From assembly GCA_025559845.1 (NCBI GenBank), contig CP048469.1, positions 1,054,001 through 1,118,000 on the forward strand: DNA of 64,000 bases. Reading direction: 5' to 3'. Positions 55,265-64,000 of the stretch are shown here, in pieces. This DNA comes from Agrobacterium tumefaciens (lineage in GTDB: Bacteria; Pseudomonadota; Alphaproteobacteria; Rhizobiales; Rhizobiaceae). Position 1 is the stretch's first letter. Each line of letters starts with the position of its first letter. The notes below the pieces were generated by a model, which made no database searches, had not been told where the DNA came from, and worked only from the letters and a program-made list of their open reading frames with translations. Position numbers and translations under genes: made by a program.

Positions 55265-55987
55265 ATGTCTTCCAAGCCGATCTATAAACGCGTCCTGCTC
55301 AAGGCTTCCGGTGAAGCCCTTATGGGTGACCAGGGTTTTGGTATCGATGTTGCGGTCGCCGACCGGATTGCCTCCGATATCGCTGAAGCAAGAGCAATGA
55401 ATGTCGAAGTCGGCGTCGTCGTCGGCGGTGGCAATATTTTCCGCGGCGTTGCCGTTGCCTCTAAGGGTGGCGACCGGGTGACCGGCGACCACATGGGCAT
55501 GCTGGCAACCGTCATCAATGCGCTGGCGCTTGCAACGTCACTTCGAAAGCTCAGCATCGACACGGTCGTTCTCTCGGCCATCGCCATGCCTGAAATCTGC
55601 GAAAGTTTCTCGCAGCGCGCCGCTCTGCACCATCTGGCCCAGGGCCGCGTGGTGATTTTCGCCGGTGGTACGGGCAACCCGTTCTTCACGACCGACTCCG
55701 CAGCCGCCCTGCGTGCTGCCGAAATGGGCGCTGAAGCGATCTTCAAGGGAACGCAGGTCGATGGCATCTATTCGGCTGACCCGAAGAAGGACCCGACAGC
55801 AACACGTTTCGACGAGTTGACCCACAGCGAGGTTCTCGGCAAGGGTCTGGCGGTCATGGACGTTGCAGCCGTGGCGCTTGCACGCGAAAACCACATTCCG
55901 ATCATCGTTTTCTCGATTCACGAGAAGGGTGGCTTCGCACAGATATTGACCGGCGGCGGCCGTAAGACCATCGTGCACGACAAGTAA
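55265..55987 (+). CDS. pyrH: UMP kinase
   Basis: 240 residues of the amino-acid-kinase fold: KRVLLKASGEALMG, VGVVVGGGNIFRG, MLATVINALAL, VVIFAGGTGNPFFTTDSAAALRA and the C-terminal GKGLAVMDVAAVALA. It makes UDP from UMP and is GTP-activated, UTP-inhibited in relatives. GAGGAG (55253-55258) is 6 bases before ATG 55265; an ATG at 55262 is only 3 bases away and less likely. Confidence 0.97.
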   Translation: MSSKPIYKRVLLKASGEALMGDQGFGIDVAVADRIASDIAEARAMNVEVGVVVGGGNIFRGVAVASKGGDRVTGDHMGMLATVINALALATSLRKLSIDTVVLSAIAMPEICESFSQRAALHHLAQGRVVIFAGGTGNPFFTTDSAAALRAAEMGAEAIFKGTQVDGIYSADPKKDPTATRFDELTHSEVLGKGLAVMDVAAVALARENHIPIIVFSIHEKGGFAQILTGGGRKTIVHDK

Positions 55988-56053
55988 TCGCAAACGAACG
56001 ATGCCGCCTGGTGCGGAATACGGCCGCGATGGCCGACAGAGATGGAGTATCAA

Positions 56054-56611
56054 ATGAGTGGTGTTGACCTCACCGATATCAAGCGCCGTATGGATGGTGC
56101 CATCAATGCATTCAAGAGCGATATCGCATCGCTGCGCACCGGCCGCGCATCGGCCAACATTCTCGACCCTGTCACGATTGACGCCTACGGCTCGCGCGTG
56201 CCGCTGAACCAGGTGGCCAACATCACCGTTCCGGAGCCGCGCATGCTCGGCGTCAATATCTGGGACAAGTCGATGGTCAACGCCGTCGACCGCGCCATCC
56301 GCGAATCCAATCTCGGTCTCAACCCGATCGTTGACGGTCAGAATCTGCGTATTCCGCTGCCTGAACTCAACGAAGAGCGCCGCAAATCGCTGGTCAAGGT
56401 TGCCCACGAATATTCCGAAAAGGCCAAGGTCGCGATTCGCCACGTTCGCCGCGATGGCATGGATGGTCTGAAAAAAGCCGAAAAGGATGGCGACATCGGT
56501 CAGGACGAAAGCCGTGGACAGTCGGAAAAAGTTCAGAAAATGACCGACGACACGATTTCGGAAATTGACCGCTTGCTTGGCGAGAAGGAAAAGGAAATCA
56601 TGCAGGTCTGA
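56054..56611 (+). CDS. frr: ribosome recycling factor
   Basis: 185 residues, the universal RRF length. A three-helix bundle with [20 protein letters not shown] at the N terminus and [23 protein letters not shown] in the middle. It splits post-termination ribosomes with EF-G. ATG 56054 has GGAG 6 bases upstream; the ATG at 56042 overlaps that site. Confidence 0.97.
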   Translation: MSGVDLTDIKRRMDGAINAFKSDIASLRTGRASANILDPVTIDAYGSRVPLNQVANITVPEPRMLGVNIWDKSMVNAVDRAIRESNLGLNPIVDGQNLRIPLPELNEERRKSLVKVAHEYSEKAKVAIRHVRRDGMDGLKKAEKDGDIGQDESRGQSEKVQKMTDDTISEIDRLLGEKEKEIMQV

Positions 56612-56675
56612 TCGCCAGGGCGACAGACACTGTATTTTATTCGTTTTAAATCCGCGCTGCCAATATTGGATCGAT

Positions 56676-57422
56676 ATGCCGACGACGACGATACGTTCCT
56701 CAGTTCCCGAGCACGTCGCCATCATCATGGATGGTAACGGGCGTTGGGCAAAGCAGCGCGGTCTTCCGCGAATCATGGGTCATCGCCGGGGCGTGGAAGC
56801 CGTTCGTGAAACGGTGCGCGCTGCCGGTGACTGCGGCATTTCCTATCTGACGCTGTTTGCCTTCTCGTCGGAAAACTGGCGTCGGCCGGAGTCCGAGGTC
56901 ACGGATCTGATGGGCCTGCTGAAAGCCTTCATCCGTCGCGACCTTGCTGAGCTGCACCGTGAAAACGTGCGTGTCCGCATCATCGGTGATCGTGAGACTT
57001 TGAAAGCCGACATTCGCTCGCTTCTCGAGGAAGCCGAGCACATGACGCGTGATAACACCAAGCTTACGCTTGTTATCGCATTCAACTACGGAAGCCGCGA
57101 CGAGATTGCCCGTGCGGCGGCCTCGCTTGCGCAGGATGTTGCCCAGGGCAAGCTCGATGCAGCCTCGATCACGCCGGAGATGATTTCGGGACGGCTCGAC
57201 ACTGCCGGCATCCCGGACCCGGATCTCATCATCCGCACCAGCGGTGAGGAGCGTCTGTCGAACTTCCTGCTCTGGCAGGCTGCCTATTCGGAATTTCTCT
57301 TCGTTCCAGACTACTGGCCGGATTTCGACCGCCAGCATTTCTATTCTGCAATCGAGCAATATGCGACGCGTGATCGCCGTTTCGGCGGCTTGGCCGATCA
57401 GGTTGCTGTGGCAGGCGCCTGA
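56676..57422 (+). CDS. uppS: isoprenyl transferase (undecaprenyl diphosphate synthase)
   Basis: 248 residues, cis-prenyltransferase. Asp19 in [13 protein letters not shown] is catalytic; FSSENWRRP and the C-terminal [20 protein letters not shown] complete the active site. It makes the C55 lipid carrier for peptidoglycan and O-antigen. Shares TGATG with cdsA. The ribosome site is weak (GGA). Confidence 0.96.
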   Translation: MPTTTIRSSVPEHVAIIMDGNGRWAKQRGLPRIMGHRRGVEAVRETVRAAGDCGISYLTLFAFSSENWRRPESEVTDLMGLLKAFIRRDLAELHRENVRVRIIGDRETLKADIRSLLEEAEHMTRDNTKLTLVIAFNYGSRDEIARAAASLAQDVAQGKLDAASITPEMISGRLDTAGIPDPDLIIRTSGEERLSNFLLWQAAYSEFLFVPDYWPDFDRQHFYSAIEQYATRDRRFGGLADQVAVAGA

Positions 57423-58255
57423 TGAGCCCTGAACTCCGTTTGCGGATCGTCTCCGCGATCGTCATGGCGGCGGTCATCCTCACTGCGACGTGGTACGGCG
57501 GCATTCTGTTCCGTATCGTCGCGGGCCTTCTGGCTATCCTCATCTATTATGAGTGGTCCTCGATCACGAGGCTGTCTGAAACAAACCCGACGGGCAATGC
57601 CTGGGGCTGGTTCTCGGTCGCTGTGATCGCCGGCAACACGATTTTCGGCGAGACATCGCTCGATCTGCCGCTTCTTTCCGGTTTTGCCCTGACAGCGGCG
57701 CTGTTTCCGATTCTGCGCGGCCAAAACTGGTGGCTGGTTGGTGGCATTGTCTATGCGGGGCTGAGCGCGATTTCGCTTGCCGCCATCCGCAGCGACGATC
57801 TCGATGGCTTCGTTTCGATCATCTTTATCTTCGCCGTTGTCTGGTCGACGGATATCCTGGCCTATTTTGTCGGTCGTGCCATTGGCGGGCCAAAGCTTGC
57901 ACCGTCCATTTCGCCCGGTAAGACCTGGTCCGGTGCCATCGGCGGCACGGTTGCCGCGCTGATTGGCGGGGCGGGTGTGTCCATGGTCTATCATGGCCGG
58001 GTCGGCTTCGTCATTCTCGGGCTTGCTCTGGTGCTGTCCGTTTTCAGCCAGATCGGCGACCTTTTCGAATCCTTCGTGAAGCGGCGTTTTCAGGTGAAGG
58101 ATTCCAGTCACCTCATTCCCGGTCACGGCGGTTTTATGGACCGGGTTGACGGTCTTGTTTTTGCCTGCTTTACCGTGTTCGTCATTGCTTTCGTGCATGC
58201 GGCGGTTACCGGCGATGCGCCCGGTTCACGCGGCGGCCTGTTGCCAGGTTTTTGA
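57422..58255 (+). CDS. cdsA: phosphatidate cytidylyltransferase
   Basis: 277 residues, about seven membrane helices. The CDS signature is FVKRRFQVKDSSHLIPGHGGFMDRVDG near residues 218-245, and SISPGKTWSGAIGG is the upstream conserved block. It forms CDP-diacylglycerol, precursor of all phospholipids here. Overlaps uppS by one base, followed by rseP after 34 bases. Confidence 0.96.
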   Translation: MSPELRLRIVSAIVMAAVILTATWYGGILFRIVAGLLAILIYYEWSSITRLSETNPTGNAWGWFSVAVIAGNTIFGETSLDLPLLSGFALTAALFPILRGQNWWLVGGIVYAGLSAISLAAIRSDDLDGFVSIIFIFAVVWSTDILAYFVGRAIGGPKLAPSISPGKTWSGAIGGTVAALIGGAGVSMVYHGRVGFVILGLALVLSVFSQIGDLFESFVKRRFQVKDSSHLIPGHGGFMDRVDGLVFACFTVFVIAFVHAAVTGDAPGSRGGLLPGF

Positions 58256-58289
58256 AGTGCGGCGGGTCATTGGAGTAAGAGGCTGAGTT

Positions 58290-59423
58290 ATGAGCACAGT
58301 AATGGCTGCCACCGGGTTTTTGACCGGTTATATCATTCCATTCATCCTCGTTCTCTCGCTGCTCGTTTTCGTGCATGAGATGGGCCATTATCTGGTTGGA
58401 CGCTGGTGCGGTATTCGCTCCACCGCCTTTTCCATCGGATTCGGGCCTGAACTGATCGGTTTTACCGACAAGCGCGGCACGCGCTGGAAGATTTCCGCGA
58501 TCCCGCTCGGCGGTTACGTGCGATTCTTCGGCGATGAGGATGCATCCAGCAAACCGGATAGTTCCGGCCTTTCCCACATGTCGCTTGAAGAGCGTGCGCA
58601 GACCCTGTCGGGCGCAAAGCTGTGGAAAAGAGCTGCTACCGTCGCGGCCGGCCCCATCGCCAACTTCATACTGGCGATCCTGATCTTTGCCTTTCTGTTC
58701 GGGATCTACGGCCGCGTCATCGCTGACCCGGTTGTGGCCGAGGTGCGCGAAAACAGTGCGGCTGCGGCCGCAGGCGTTCTGGCCGGAGACCGGCTTGTCG
58801 CCATCGATAATGAAAAAGTGAAGACCTTTGAGGATGTGCGCCGTTACGTCGGCATCCGTCCGGGCACGCAGATCGTCGTGACGGTCGAGCGGGCAGGCGA
58901 GGAGCTTCGTCTGCCGATGGTTCCGACCCGCACTGAAACCACCGACCAGTTCGGCAACAAACTGGAAATGGGTATCATCGGTATCGTCACCGATCAGAAC
59001 AGCGGCAACTTCAGGCACATTACCTTCACGCCGACCGAGGCCTTGATTGAAGGCGTGCAGGAAACCGGCCACGTCATCACGGGAACGTTCAATTACATCG
59101 GAAATCTGGTGACTGGCCGCATGAATGCCGATCAGCTCGGCGGTCCGGTGCGGGTTGCGCAGGCGTCCGGCCAGATGGCCACGCTTGGCATTTCCGCCGT
59201 GATACAGCTTGCAGCCGTGCTTTCGGTGTCGATCGGTCTTCTCAATCTCATGCCTGTCCCGGTTCTGGACGGCGGGCATCTGGTGTTCTATGCAATCGAG
59301 GCGATCAGGGGCAGGCCGCTCGGTGCGGGCGCGCAGGAAGTTGCTTTCCGTATCGGACTTGCCATGATCTTCAGTCTGATGGTATTCGCAACTTGGAATG
59401 ATATCAGCAGCTTGATCGGTTGA
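58290..59423 (+). CDS. rseP: site-2 RIP metalloprotease RseP (MmpA)
   Basis: 377 residues. The first membrane helix carries HEMGH (His29-Glu30-x-x-His33 in VFVHEMGHYLVG), the last carries VPVLDGGHLVFY with the third zinc ligand Asp. A single PDZ domain lies at about 145-220 (AAAAAGVLAGDRLVAIDNEKV); E. coli RseP has two. It cleaves membrane-embedded anti-sigma factors or, as MmpA in Caulobacter, PodJ. Lies between cdsA and bamA as in many proteobacteria. Confidence 0.95.
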   Translation: MSTVMAATGFLTGYIIPFILVLSLLVFVHEMGHYLVGRWCGIRSTAFSIGFGPELIGFTDKRGTRWKISAIPLGGYVRFFGDEDASSKPDSSGLSHMSLEERAQTLSGAKLWKRAATVAAGPIANFILAILIFAFLFGIYGRVIADPVVAEVRENSAAAAAGVLAGDRLVAIDNEKVKTFEDVRRYVGIRPGTQIVVTVERAGEELRLPMVPTRTETTDQFGNKLEMGIIGIVTDQNSGNFRHITFTPTEALIEGVQETGHVITGTFNYIGNLVTGRMNADQLGGPVRVAQASGQMATLGISAVIQLAAVLSVSIGLLNLMPVPVLDGGHLVFYAIEAIRGRPLGAGAQEVAFRIGLAMIFSLMVFATWNDISSLIG

Positions 59424-59622
59424 ATGGGGTGTTTTATCGATTTTGTTAGCGGCTTGTTTACCTTGTTTTTATGCCAAAGTGGCGAATGAGCCACTCTAGG
59501 TCACGAAGTAAACAGAAATTAACGTTCGCGCTTGCTTGTAGAGGAAAAGCAGGTAAAACGACGCAGATGGCCGGAGTCGGGTTCCGCCCGCTGAGGGACA
59601 ACGTAAAAAGGTAAGAATTGAA

Positions 59623-61947
59623 ATGAAGGCTGGTTCAAGATTTTTGAACGCGGTGTCGGCGGTTGCGCTGTCTGCTGGTGTTTCTTCGGTTGTAGGCCTG
59701 GGGGTGCTTGCTTCTGCGGGTGTTGCGAATGCCGCTGTCGTCAGCAGAATTGATGTTCGGGGTGCCGAAAGATCTGGTGCAGATTCTGTACGCTCCAATC
59801 TCACCATCGCGCCCGGACGCAACTTTTCCAATTCTGACATCGACGAGTCGGTGAAGCGTCTTTACGCCACCGGTTACTTCTCGAATGTCGCCATGCGCGT
59901 TTCCGGCAATACGTTGGTCGTGACCGTCAGCGAAAACCAGATGGTCAACCAGGTGGTTTTCAACGGCAACCGCAAGATCAAGGACGAGAAGCTTTCCGGC
60001 ATCGTGTCGACGCAGCCGCTCGGTCCGTTCAACCAGGCGCTCGTTACGGCTGATATTGCCCGCATCAAGGAAGCTTACGCCGCCATTGGCCGTAGCGACA
60101 TTGAAGTGACGACGCAGACCGTTTCCGTCGGCCAGGGCCGCGTGAACATCGCTTTCGTCATCAACGAAGGTGAGCGCACCAAGATCGGTCGCATCGATTT
60201 CGTTGGTAACAACGCTTACAGCGACGGCCGTCTGGCTGCCGTTATCAACACCAAGAAGTCCAACATGCTGTCGTTCCTGACGCGTAAGGACGTTTACAAC
60301 GAGGACAAGCTGCGCGCCGACGAAGAGGCGCTGCGCCAGTTCTATTACAACCGTGGCTACGCCGACTTCCGCGTCGTGTCGTCCGAGGCTGTGCTGGACG
60401 AGTCCAAGAACGAATACAACATCACCGTAACCGTCGATGAAGGTCAGCGTTACAACTTCGGCAATGTCGCGGTTGAATCGACTGTTCCGGGCGTTGATGG
60501 CACTGAACTGCAGGGTCTCGTAGAAACCCGCCAGGGCGGCACCTACAGCGCCAAGGAAGTTCAGCAGAGCATGGAAGCCATCAACAAGCGTGTTGCTGCC
60601 GAAGGTTACCCCTTCGCCCGCGTTACGCCGCGTGGCGACCGTGACATGAGCGGCAACACTGTTGGCGTTACCTACATCGTCGACCAGGGCGAACGCGCTT
60701 ACGTCGAGCGTATCGAAATCCGCGGCAACACCCGCACACGCGACTACGTTATCCGTCGCGAATTCGATATCTCTGAAGGCGATGCTTTCAACCAGTCGAT
60801 CATCACCTCCGCAAAGCGTCGTCTTGAAGCGCTTGGCTACTTCTCCAAGGTCAACGTTTCGACCGCCGGCGGCAGCGCCCCGGACCGCGTCGTGATCGTT
60901 GTCGACGTTGAAGATCAGCCGACCGGCTCCTTCGGTATCGGTGCTGGTTACTCGCAGAACGACGGCGTACTGCTCGAAGCTTCTGTAGAAGAAAAGAACT
61001 TCCTCGGTCGCGGTCAGTACATCCGTATCGCTGCGGGCGCAGGCGAAGACGATGCGCGCAGCTACACGCTGTCCTTCACCGAGCCTTACTTCCTCGGTTA
61101 TCGCCTTGCAGCCGGGTTCGATCTCTTCAAGAGCCAGACGAGCAGCGAAGACTATTACGATTACGACGAACAGGGCTTCACGCTGCGCGTTACCGCGCCG
61201 ATCACTGAAGACCTGTCCACGACGTTCAAGTACACCTACAAGCAGATCAACTATGACGGCGAAGGCGATTGGGAGAACACTGCCAACCTCGCAGAGCCGT
61301 ATCAGGAGCTGATCCGTGGCGGTGACTGGACACAGTCGATCATCGCAAACACGCTGAACTTCAACACGCTTGATGACCGCAACATGCCACGCGAAGGCTG
61401 GCAGGCGCAGCTCACGAACGAGTTTGCAGGTCTCGGTGGCGATTCCGAATACTACAAGATCTACGCCAAGGCGCGTTACTACCACACCTTCTCGGACGAG
61501 TACGACATCATCGGCTCGCTGACGGGTCAGGCTGGTCACGTGATGCCGACCAACGACAACCTGCTGGTCTTCGATCAGTTCAAGTTTGGTGGTCGTCAGG
61601 TTCGCGGCTTCGAGAACGACGGTATCGGTCCGCGTATCGGAAACGACTCCATCGGCGGCACGACCTACTTCGCGGCTTCTGCTGAAGTCACGGCTCCGAT
61701 GCCTGGCATTCCGGAAGACTTCGGTCTGCGTCTCGCCGGCTTCGTTGATGCTGGTACCATGTACGGTAACAAGGTCTCCACGACCCAGACCGTTCAGGAC
61801 GACAGCTCGATCCGTGCTTCCGCTGGTATCGGCGTCATGTGGGCATCGCCCTTCGGTCCGATCCGCGTCGACTATGCCGTTCCTTTCATGAAGGAAGACT
61901 ACGACGAGGAACAGCGTTTCCGGTTTGGCATGTCCAACACTTTCTGA
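59623..61947 (+). CDS. bamA: outer membrane protein assembly factor BamA
   Basis: 774 residues: signal peptide, five POTRA repeats to about residue 425 (for example VVSRIDVRGAERSGADSV, KIGRIDFVGNNAYSDGRL, YVERIEIRGNTRTRDYVIRR), then a 16-strand barrel with the L6 motif VRGF in GGRQVRGFENDGIGP and a terminal Phe. Inserts outer-membrane beta-barrels. A 199-base gap with an AGTGGC/GCCACT hairpin (59478-59495) precedes it. Confidence 0.97.
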   Translation: MKAGSRFLNAVSAVALSAGVSSVVGLGVLASAGVANAAVVSRIDVRGAERSGADSVRSNLTIAPGRNFSNSDIDESVKRLYATGYFSNVAMRVSGNTLVVTVSENQMVNQVVFNGNRKIKDEKLSGIVSTQPLGPFNQALVTADIARIKEAYAAIGRSDIEVTTQTVSVGQGRVNIAFVINEGERTKIGRIDFVGNNAYSDGRLAAVINTKKSNMLSFLTRKDVYNEDKLRADEEALRQFYYNRGYADFRVVSSEAVLDESKNEYNITVTVDEGQRYNFGNVAVESTVPGVDGTELQGLVETRQGGTYSAKEVQQSMEAINKRVAAEGYPFARVTPRGDRDMSGNTVGVTYIVDQGERAYVERIEIRGNTRTRDYVIRREFDISEGDAFNQSIITSAKRRLEALGYFSKVNVSTAGGSAPDRVVIVVDVEDQPTGSFGIGAGYSQNDGVLLEASVEEKNFLGRGQYIRIAAGAGEDDARSYTLSFTEPYFLGYRLAAGFDLFKSQTSSEDYYDYDEQGFTLRVTAPITEDLSTTFKYTYKQINYDGEGDWENTANLAEPYQELIRGGDWTQSIIANTLNFNTLDDRNMPREGWQAQLTNEFAGLGGDSEYYKIYAKARYYHTFSDEYDIIGSLTGQAGHVMPTNDNLLVFDQFKFGGRQVRGFENDGIGPRIGNDSIGGTTYFAASAEVTAPMPGIPEDFGLRLAGFVDAGTMYGNKVSTTQTVQDDSSIRASAGIGVMWASPFGPIRVDYAVPFMKEDYDEEQRFRFGMSNTF

Positions 61948-61996
61948 TATCGGCAGTCCAGAACTGCAACTTTGAACGTTCTGGAGTTTCCGTCTG

Positions 61997-63064
61997 ATGG
62001 AATACAACGGCTTTTTTCCGCCCCACGAAGGAATGCGATTGAAAGACATCGCAGACCGTCTTGGGGCGGAACTGTCTGATGAGGCGGCTGGCGAGCGGAT
62101 CGTGCGATCCGTGGCGCCCGTCTACCGGGCAAAATCCGACCAGCTCTGCTACATACTTTCCCGCAAGAACCGCGAGGAACTGCTGACCTGTGAAGCGGCT
62201 GCGGTCATCTGCGATGTGGCCCTGGCAAGCTCGATACCGCCCCATATCCCCGCTTTGATCTCGAAGACGCCGCATACGCTGTTTGCGCAGGCCGGCGCGC
62301 TTCTGCATCCTTCCGCCATGCGTCCTTCGACCTTCGGCCGTATGGACACGGCGATTTCGCCGTCCGCTCATGTCGATCCGTCGGCACGTCTGGAAGACGG
62401 TGTAGTTGTCGAGCCGTTTGCGGTGATCGGTGCTGACGCACATATTGGTGCGGGCACGCGCATCGGGCCGGGCGCGATCATCGGCGCCAATGTGCAGATC
62501 GGTCGCGATTGCACGATTGCCGGCGGCGCCAGCATCGTTGCGGCACTGCTCGGCAACAATGTCATCATCCACAACGGTGCACGCATTGGCCAGGATGGTT
62601 TCGGTTATGCACCGGGTCCGCGTGGCATGCTCAAGATCGTTCAGATTGGCCGCGTCATCATTCAGGACAACGTCGAGATCGGCGCCAACACCACGGTTGA
62701 TCGTGGCACGATGGATGATACCGTTATCGGCGAAGGCACCAAGATCGACAATCAGGTCCAGATTGGCCACAACGTTCGCATCGGCCGCCATTGCGGCATC
62801 GTCAGCAAGGTCGGCATTGCCGGAAGTACCCGCATCGGCGATGGCGTGATGATTGGCGGCGCAGCAGGCATCAACGGCCACATCACCATTGGTGATGGCG
62901 TACAGATTGCGGCAATGAGCGGCGTTGTTGCCGACGTGCCGCCCGGCGCGCGTTACGGCGGTACGCCGGCGCGTCCGATGAAGTATTTCCTGCGCGACAT
63001 GGCCGACATTCTGGCCCGCGTCGAAGAACGTGATAAAAAAACAGGAGAAAAAAACAATGGCTGA
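61997..63064 (+). CDS. lpxD: UDP-3-O-(3-hydroxyacyl)glucosamine N-acyltransferase
   Basis: 355 residues. An N-terminal uridine-binding domain of about 100 residues is followed by a left-handed beta-helix of hexapeptide repeats ([20 protein letters not shown] and on). The catalytic His is in [11 protein letters not shown], and the acyl-ruler region [15 protein letters not shown] is present. It adds the second acyl chain in lipid A synthesis. Overlaps fabZ by 8 bases. Confidence 0.97.
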   Translation: MEYNGFFPPHEGMRLKDIADRLGAELSDEAAGERIVRSVAPVYRAKSDQLCYILSRKNREELLTCEAAAVICDVALASSIPPHIPALISKTPHTLFAQAGALLHPSAMRPSTFGRMDTAISPSAHVDPSARLEDGVVVEPFAVIGADAHIGAGTRIGPGAIIGANVQIGRDCTIAGGASIVAALLGNNVIIHNGARIGQDGFGYAPGPRGMLKIVQIGRVIIQDNVEIGANTTVDRGTMDDTVIGEGTKIDNQVQIGHNVRIGRHCGIVSKVGIAGSTRIGDGVMIGGAAGINGHITIGDGVQIAAMSGVVADVPPGARYGGTPARPMKYFLRDMADILARVEERDKKTGEKNNG

Positions 63065-63524
63065 AGAAACGACGACGACGCTTGGCGCGGCTGACATTCT
63101 TGAAGTGATGAAGCTGCTGCCGCATCGTTATCCGTTTTTGCTCATCGACAAGATCATTGAGATCAACGGTGACAATTCGGCAATCGGCATCAAGAACGTC
63201 ACGGTCAACGAGCCGCACTTCACGGGTCACTTCCCGGATCGCCCGATCATGCCTGGCGTTCTGATCGTTGAAGCCATGGCCCAGACGGCTGGCGCGATCT
63301 GCGCGCGCAACCAGGGTGATGGCGGTTACCTCGTTTATTTCATGACCATCGACAACGCCCGTTTCCGCAAGCCCGTCGTTCCTGGCGACCGTCTGGAAAT
63401 TCACGTTGCAAAGCAGCGCCAGCGCGGTAACGTCTGGAAGTTCCACTGCGAAGCGAAGGTGGATGGCGTGCTGGTCGCTGAGGCGGATGTCGGCGCGATG
63501 ATGATCCCTGAGGATCAGCAATGA
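63057..63524 (+). CDS. fabZ: 3-hydroxyacyl-ACP dehydratase
   Basis: 155 residues, hot-dog fold. The catalytic His lies in [15 protein letters not shown] and Glu in [24 protein letters not shown] is the usual N-terminal block. It dehydrates 3-hydroxyacyl-ACP, competing with LpxA/LpxD for substrate, which explains the clustering. AGGAG lies inside lpxD upstream of ATG 63057. Confidence 0.97.
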   Translation: MAEETTTTLGAADILEVMKLLPHRYPFLLIDKIIEINGDNSAIGIKNVTVNEPHFTGHFPDRPIMPGVLIVEAMAQTAGAICARNQGDGGYLVYFMTIDNARFRKPVVPGDRLEIHVAKQRQRGNVWKFHCEAKVDGVLVAEADVGAMMIPEDQQ

Positions 63525-64000
63525 GCAAGATCGCGGCTTCGGCCACAATTCATCCGACAGCGGTCGTCGAAGACGGCGCTGTGATCGGAGAGAACGTTTC
63601 CATCGGTCCGTTCAGCTATGTCGGTCCGAAGGTGACGTTGCACAATGGTGTAAAGTTGTTGAACCATGCTGTCGTGACGGGCAACACGGTCATAGGCGAG
63701 GATTCCGTCATCTACCCCATGGCCGTTATCGGTGGCCCACCGCAGGCAATTCGCCACGACGGCTCAGAAACGACGCTGGAGGTCGGCGCACGCTGCACGA
63801 TGCGCGAAGGCGTCACCATGAATGCTGGTAGCTCGGATGGCGGCGGCAAGACCGTTGTTGGCGATGACAACCTGTTCCTGGCCAATTCGCATGTCGCGCA
63901 TGACTGCATCCTCGGCAGCCACATCGTTCTGTCGAATAACGTCATGCTGGCTGGTCACGTCACCGTCGGCGATCGCGCCATCCTCGGTGGCGGCTGCGCC
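63521..64000 (+). CDS. lpxA: UDP-N-acetylglucosamine O-acyltransferase (3' partial)
   Basis: First 160 residues of LpxA, cut by the window edge. The beta-helix starts [20 protein letters not shown] and contains the catalytic His in [11 protein letters not shown]. It performs the first acylation of lipid A synthesis. Overlaps the fabZ stop by 4 bases. An lpxI or lpxB gene would be expected next, outside the window. Confidence 0.96.
   Translation, partial: MSKIAASATIHPTAVVEDGAVIGENVSIGPFSYVGPKVTLHNGVKLLNHAVVTGNTVIGEDSVIYPMAVIGGPPQAIRHDGSETTLEVGARCTMREGVTMNAGSSDGGGKTVVGDDNLFLANSHVAHDCILGSHIVLSNNVMLAGHVTVGDRAILGGGCA

Noticed and set aside
59478..59495. AGTGGC/GCCACT hairpin before bamA as a terminator
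   Set aside because: No U tract and only 6 bp; rseP and bamA may still be co-transcribed.
59635..62049. 804-codon minus-strand frame over bamA
   Set aside because: Antisense shadow of BamA; no domain features.
1..64000. tRNA, rRNA, insertion sequence, prophage or attachment site
   Set aside because: Searched by eye for cloverleaf patterns with CCA ends, transposase families and integrase genes; none seen. Weak or degenerate elements could be missed without software.

Overview
The window comes from the chromosome of a Rhizobiaceae bacterium, most likely Agrobacterium or a close relative. This rests on gene order and protein family types, because no database search was possible. Supporting points are a GROWTH POLE RING (GPR/RgsE) type giant protein, an alphaproteobacterial RNase E with a long insertion in its S1 domain, CckA, a zinc-ligand-poor DksA, EipB, an NDUFA12 homologue, and the order rpsB-tsf-pyrH-frr-uppS-cdsA-rseP-bamA-lpxD-fabZ-lpxA. 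It is dense, mostly core chromosome. No insertion sequence, prophage, CRISPR array, tRNA or rRNA was found.

Layout. 1-2 kb: two GNAT acetyltransferases, an NDUFA12-like respiratory protein and a DUF2155 secreted protein. 2-6 kb, minus strand: a DsbA-like thiol protein, then aroQ, accB, accC and aat. 6-9 kb: an aminotransferase, and an ArsR-type regulator divergent from a NIPSNAP/ABM pair. 8.8-17.6 kb: rne, divergent from amiC, then mrcA (PBP1A) and prfB with a programmed +1 frameshift. 17.6-20.7 kb: an isochorismatase-like protein, an exported unknown, nadK and a PhzF protein. 20.8-27.7 kb: the 2,295-residue GPR/RgsE homologue, divergent from an Hpt-domain protein. 28.7-31.8 kb: ferredoxin, a candidate sRNA, a DUF922 protein and folP-folB-folK. 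31.8-35.7 kb, minus strand: an exported unknown, a YcjF/YcjX pair and a frameshifted sixA. 36-44 kb: dksA, a FliO-like protein, cckA, clpS and clpA. 44-49 kb: azlCD, a tandem pair of PAP2-like membrane proteins, and a LysR regulator divergent from a DUF1989 protein. 49-53 kb: a ridA-gdpD-femAB-HIT operon on the minus strand, divergent from eipB. 53-64 kb: translation, lipid and envelope genes ending inside lpxA.

Much of the window serves envelope growth and cell-cycle control. PBP1A and AmiC act on peptidoglycan, UppS and CdsA make lipid precursors, RseP and BamA handle membrane proteins, LpxD/LpxA/FabZ serve lipid A and fatty acids, and EipB protects envelope integrity. GPR organises polar growth, while CckA, an Hpt protein and ClpAS belong to regulatory phosphorelay and proteolysis.

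The points most worth a second look are: the nested 22/44/66-residue repeats of the GPR homologue and the sites upstream of it; a minus-strand RNA candidate near 29.0-29.1 kb with CUCCUCCC-type loops; a hairpin in the rne leader whose loop could pair with the rne Shine-Dalgarno; the single-base deletion in sixA; and the duplicated PAP2 genes that each keep the same upstream element.
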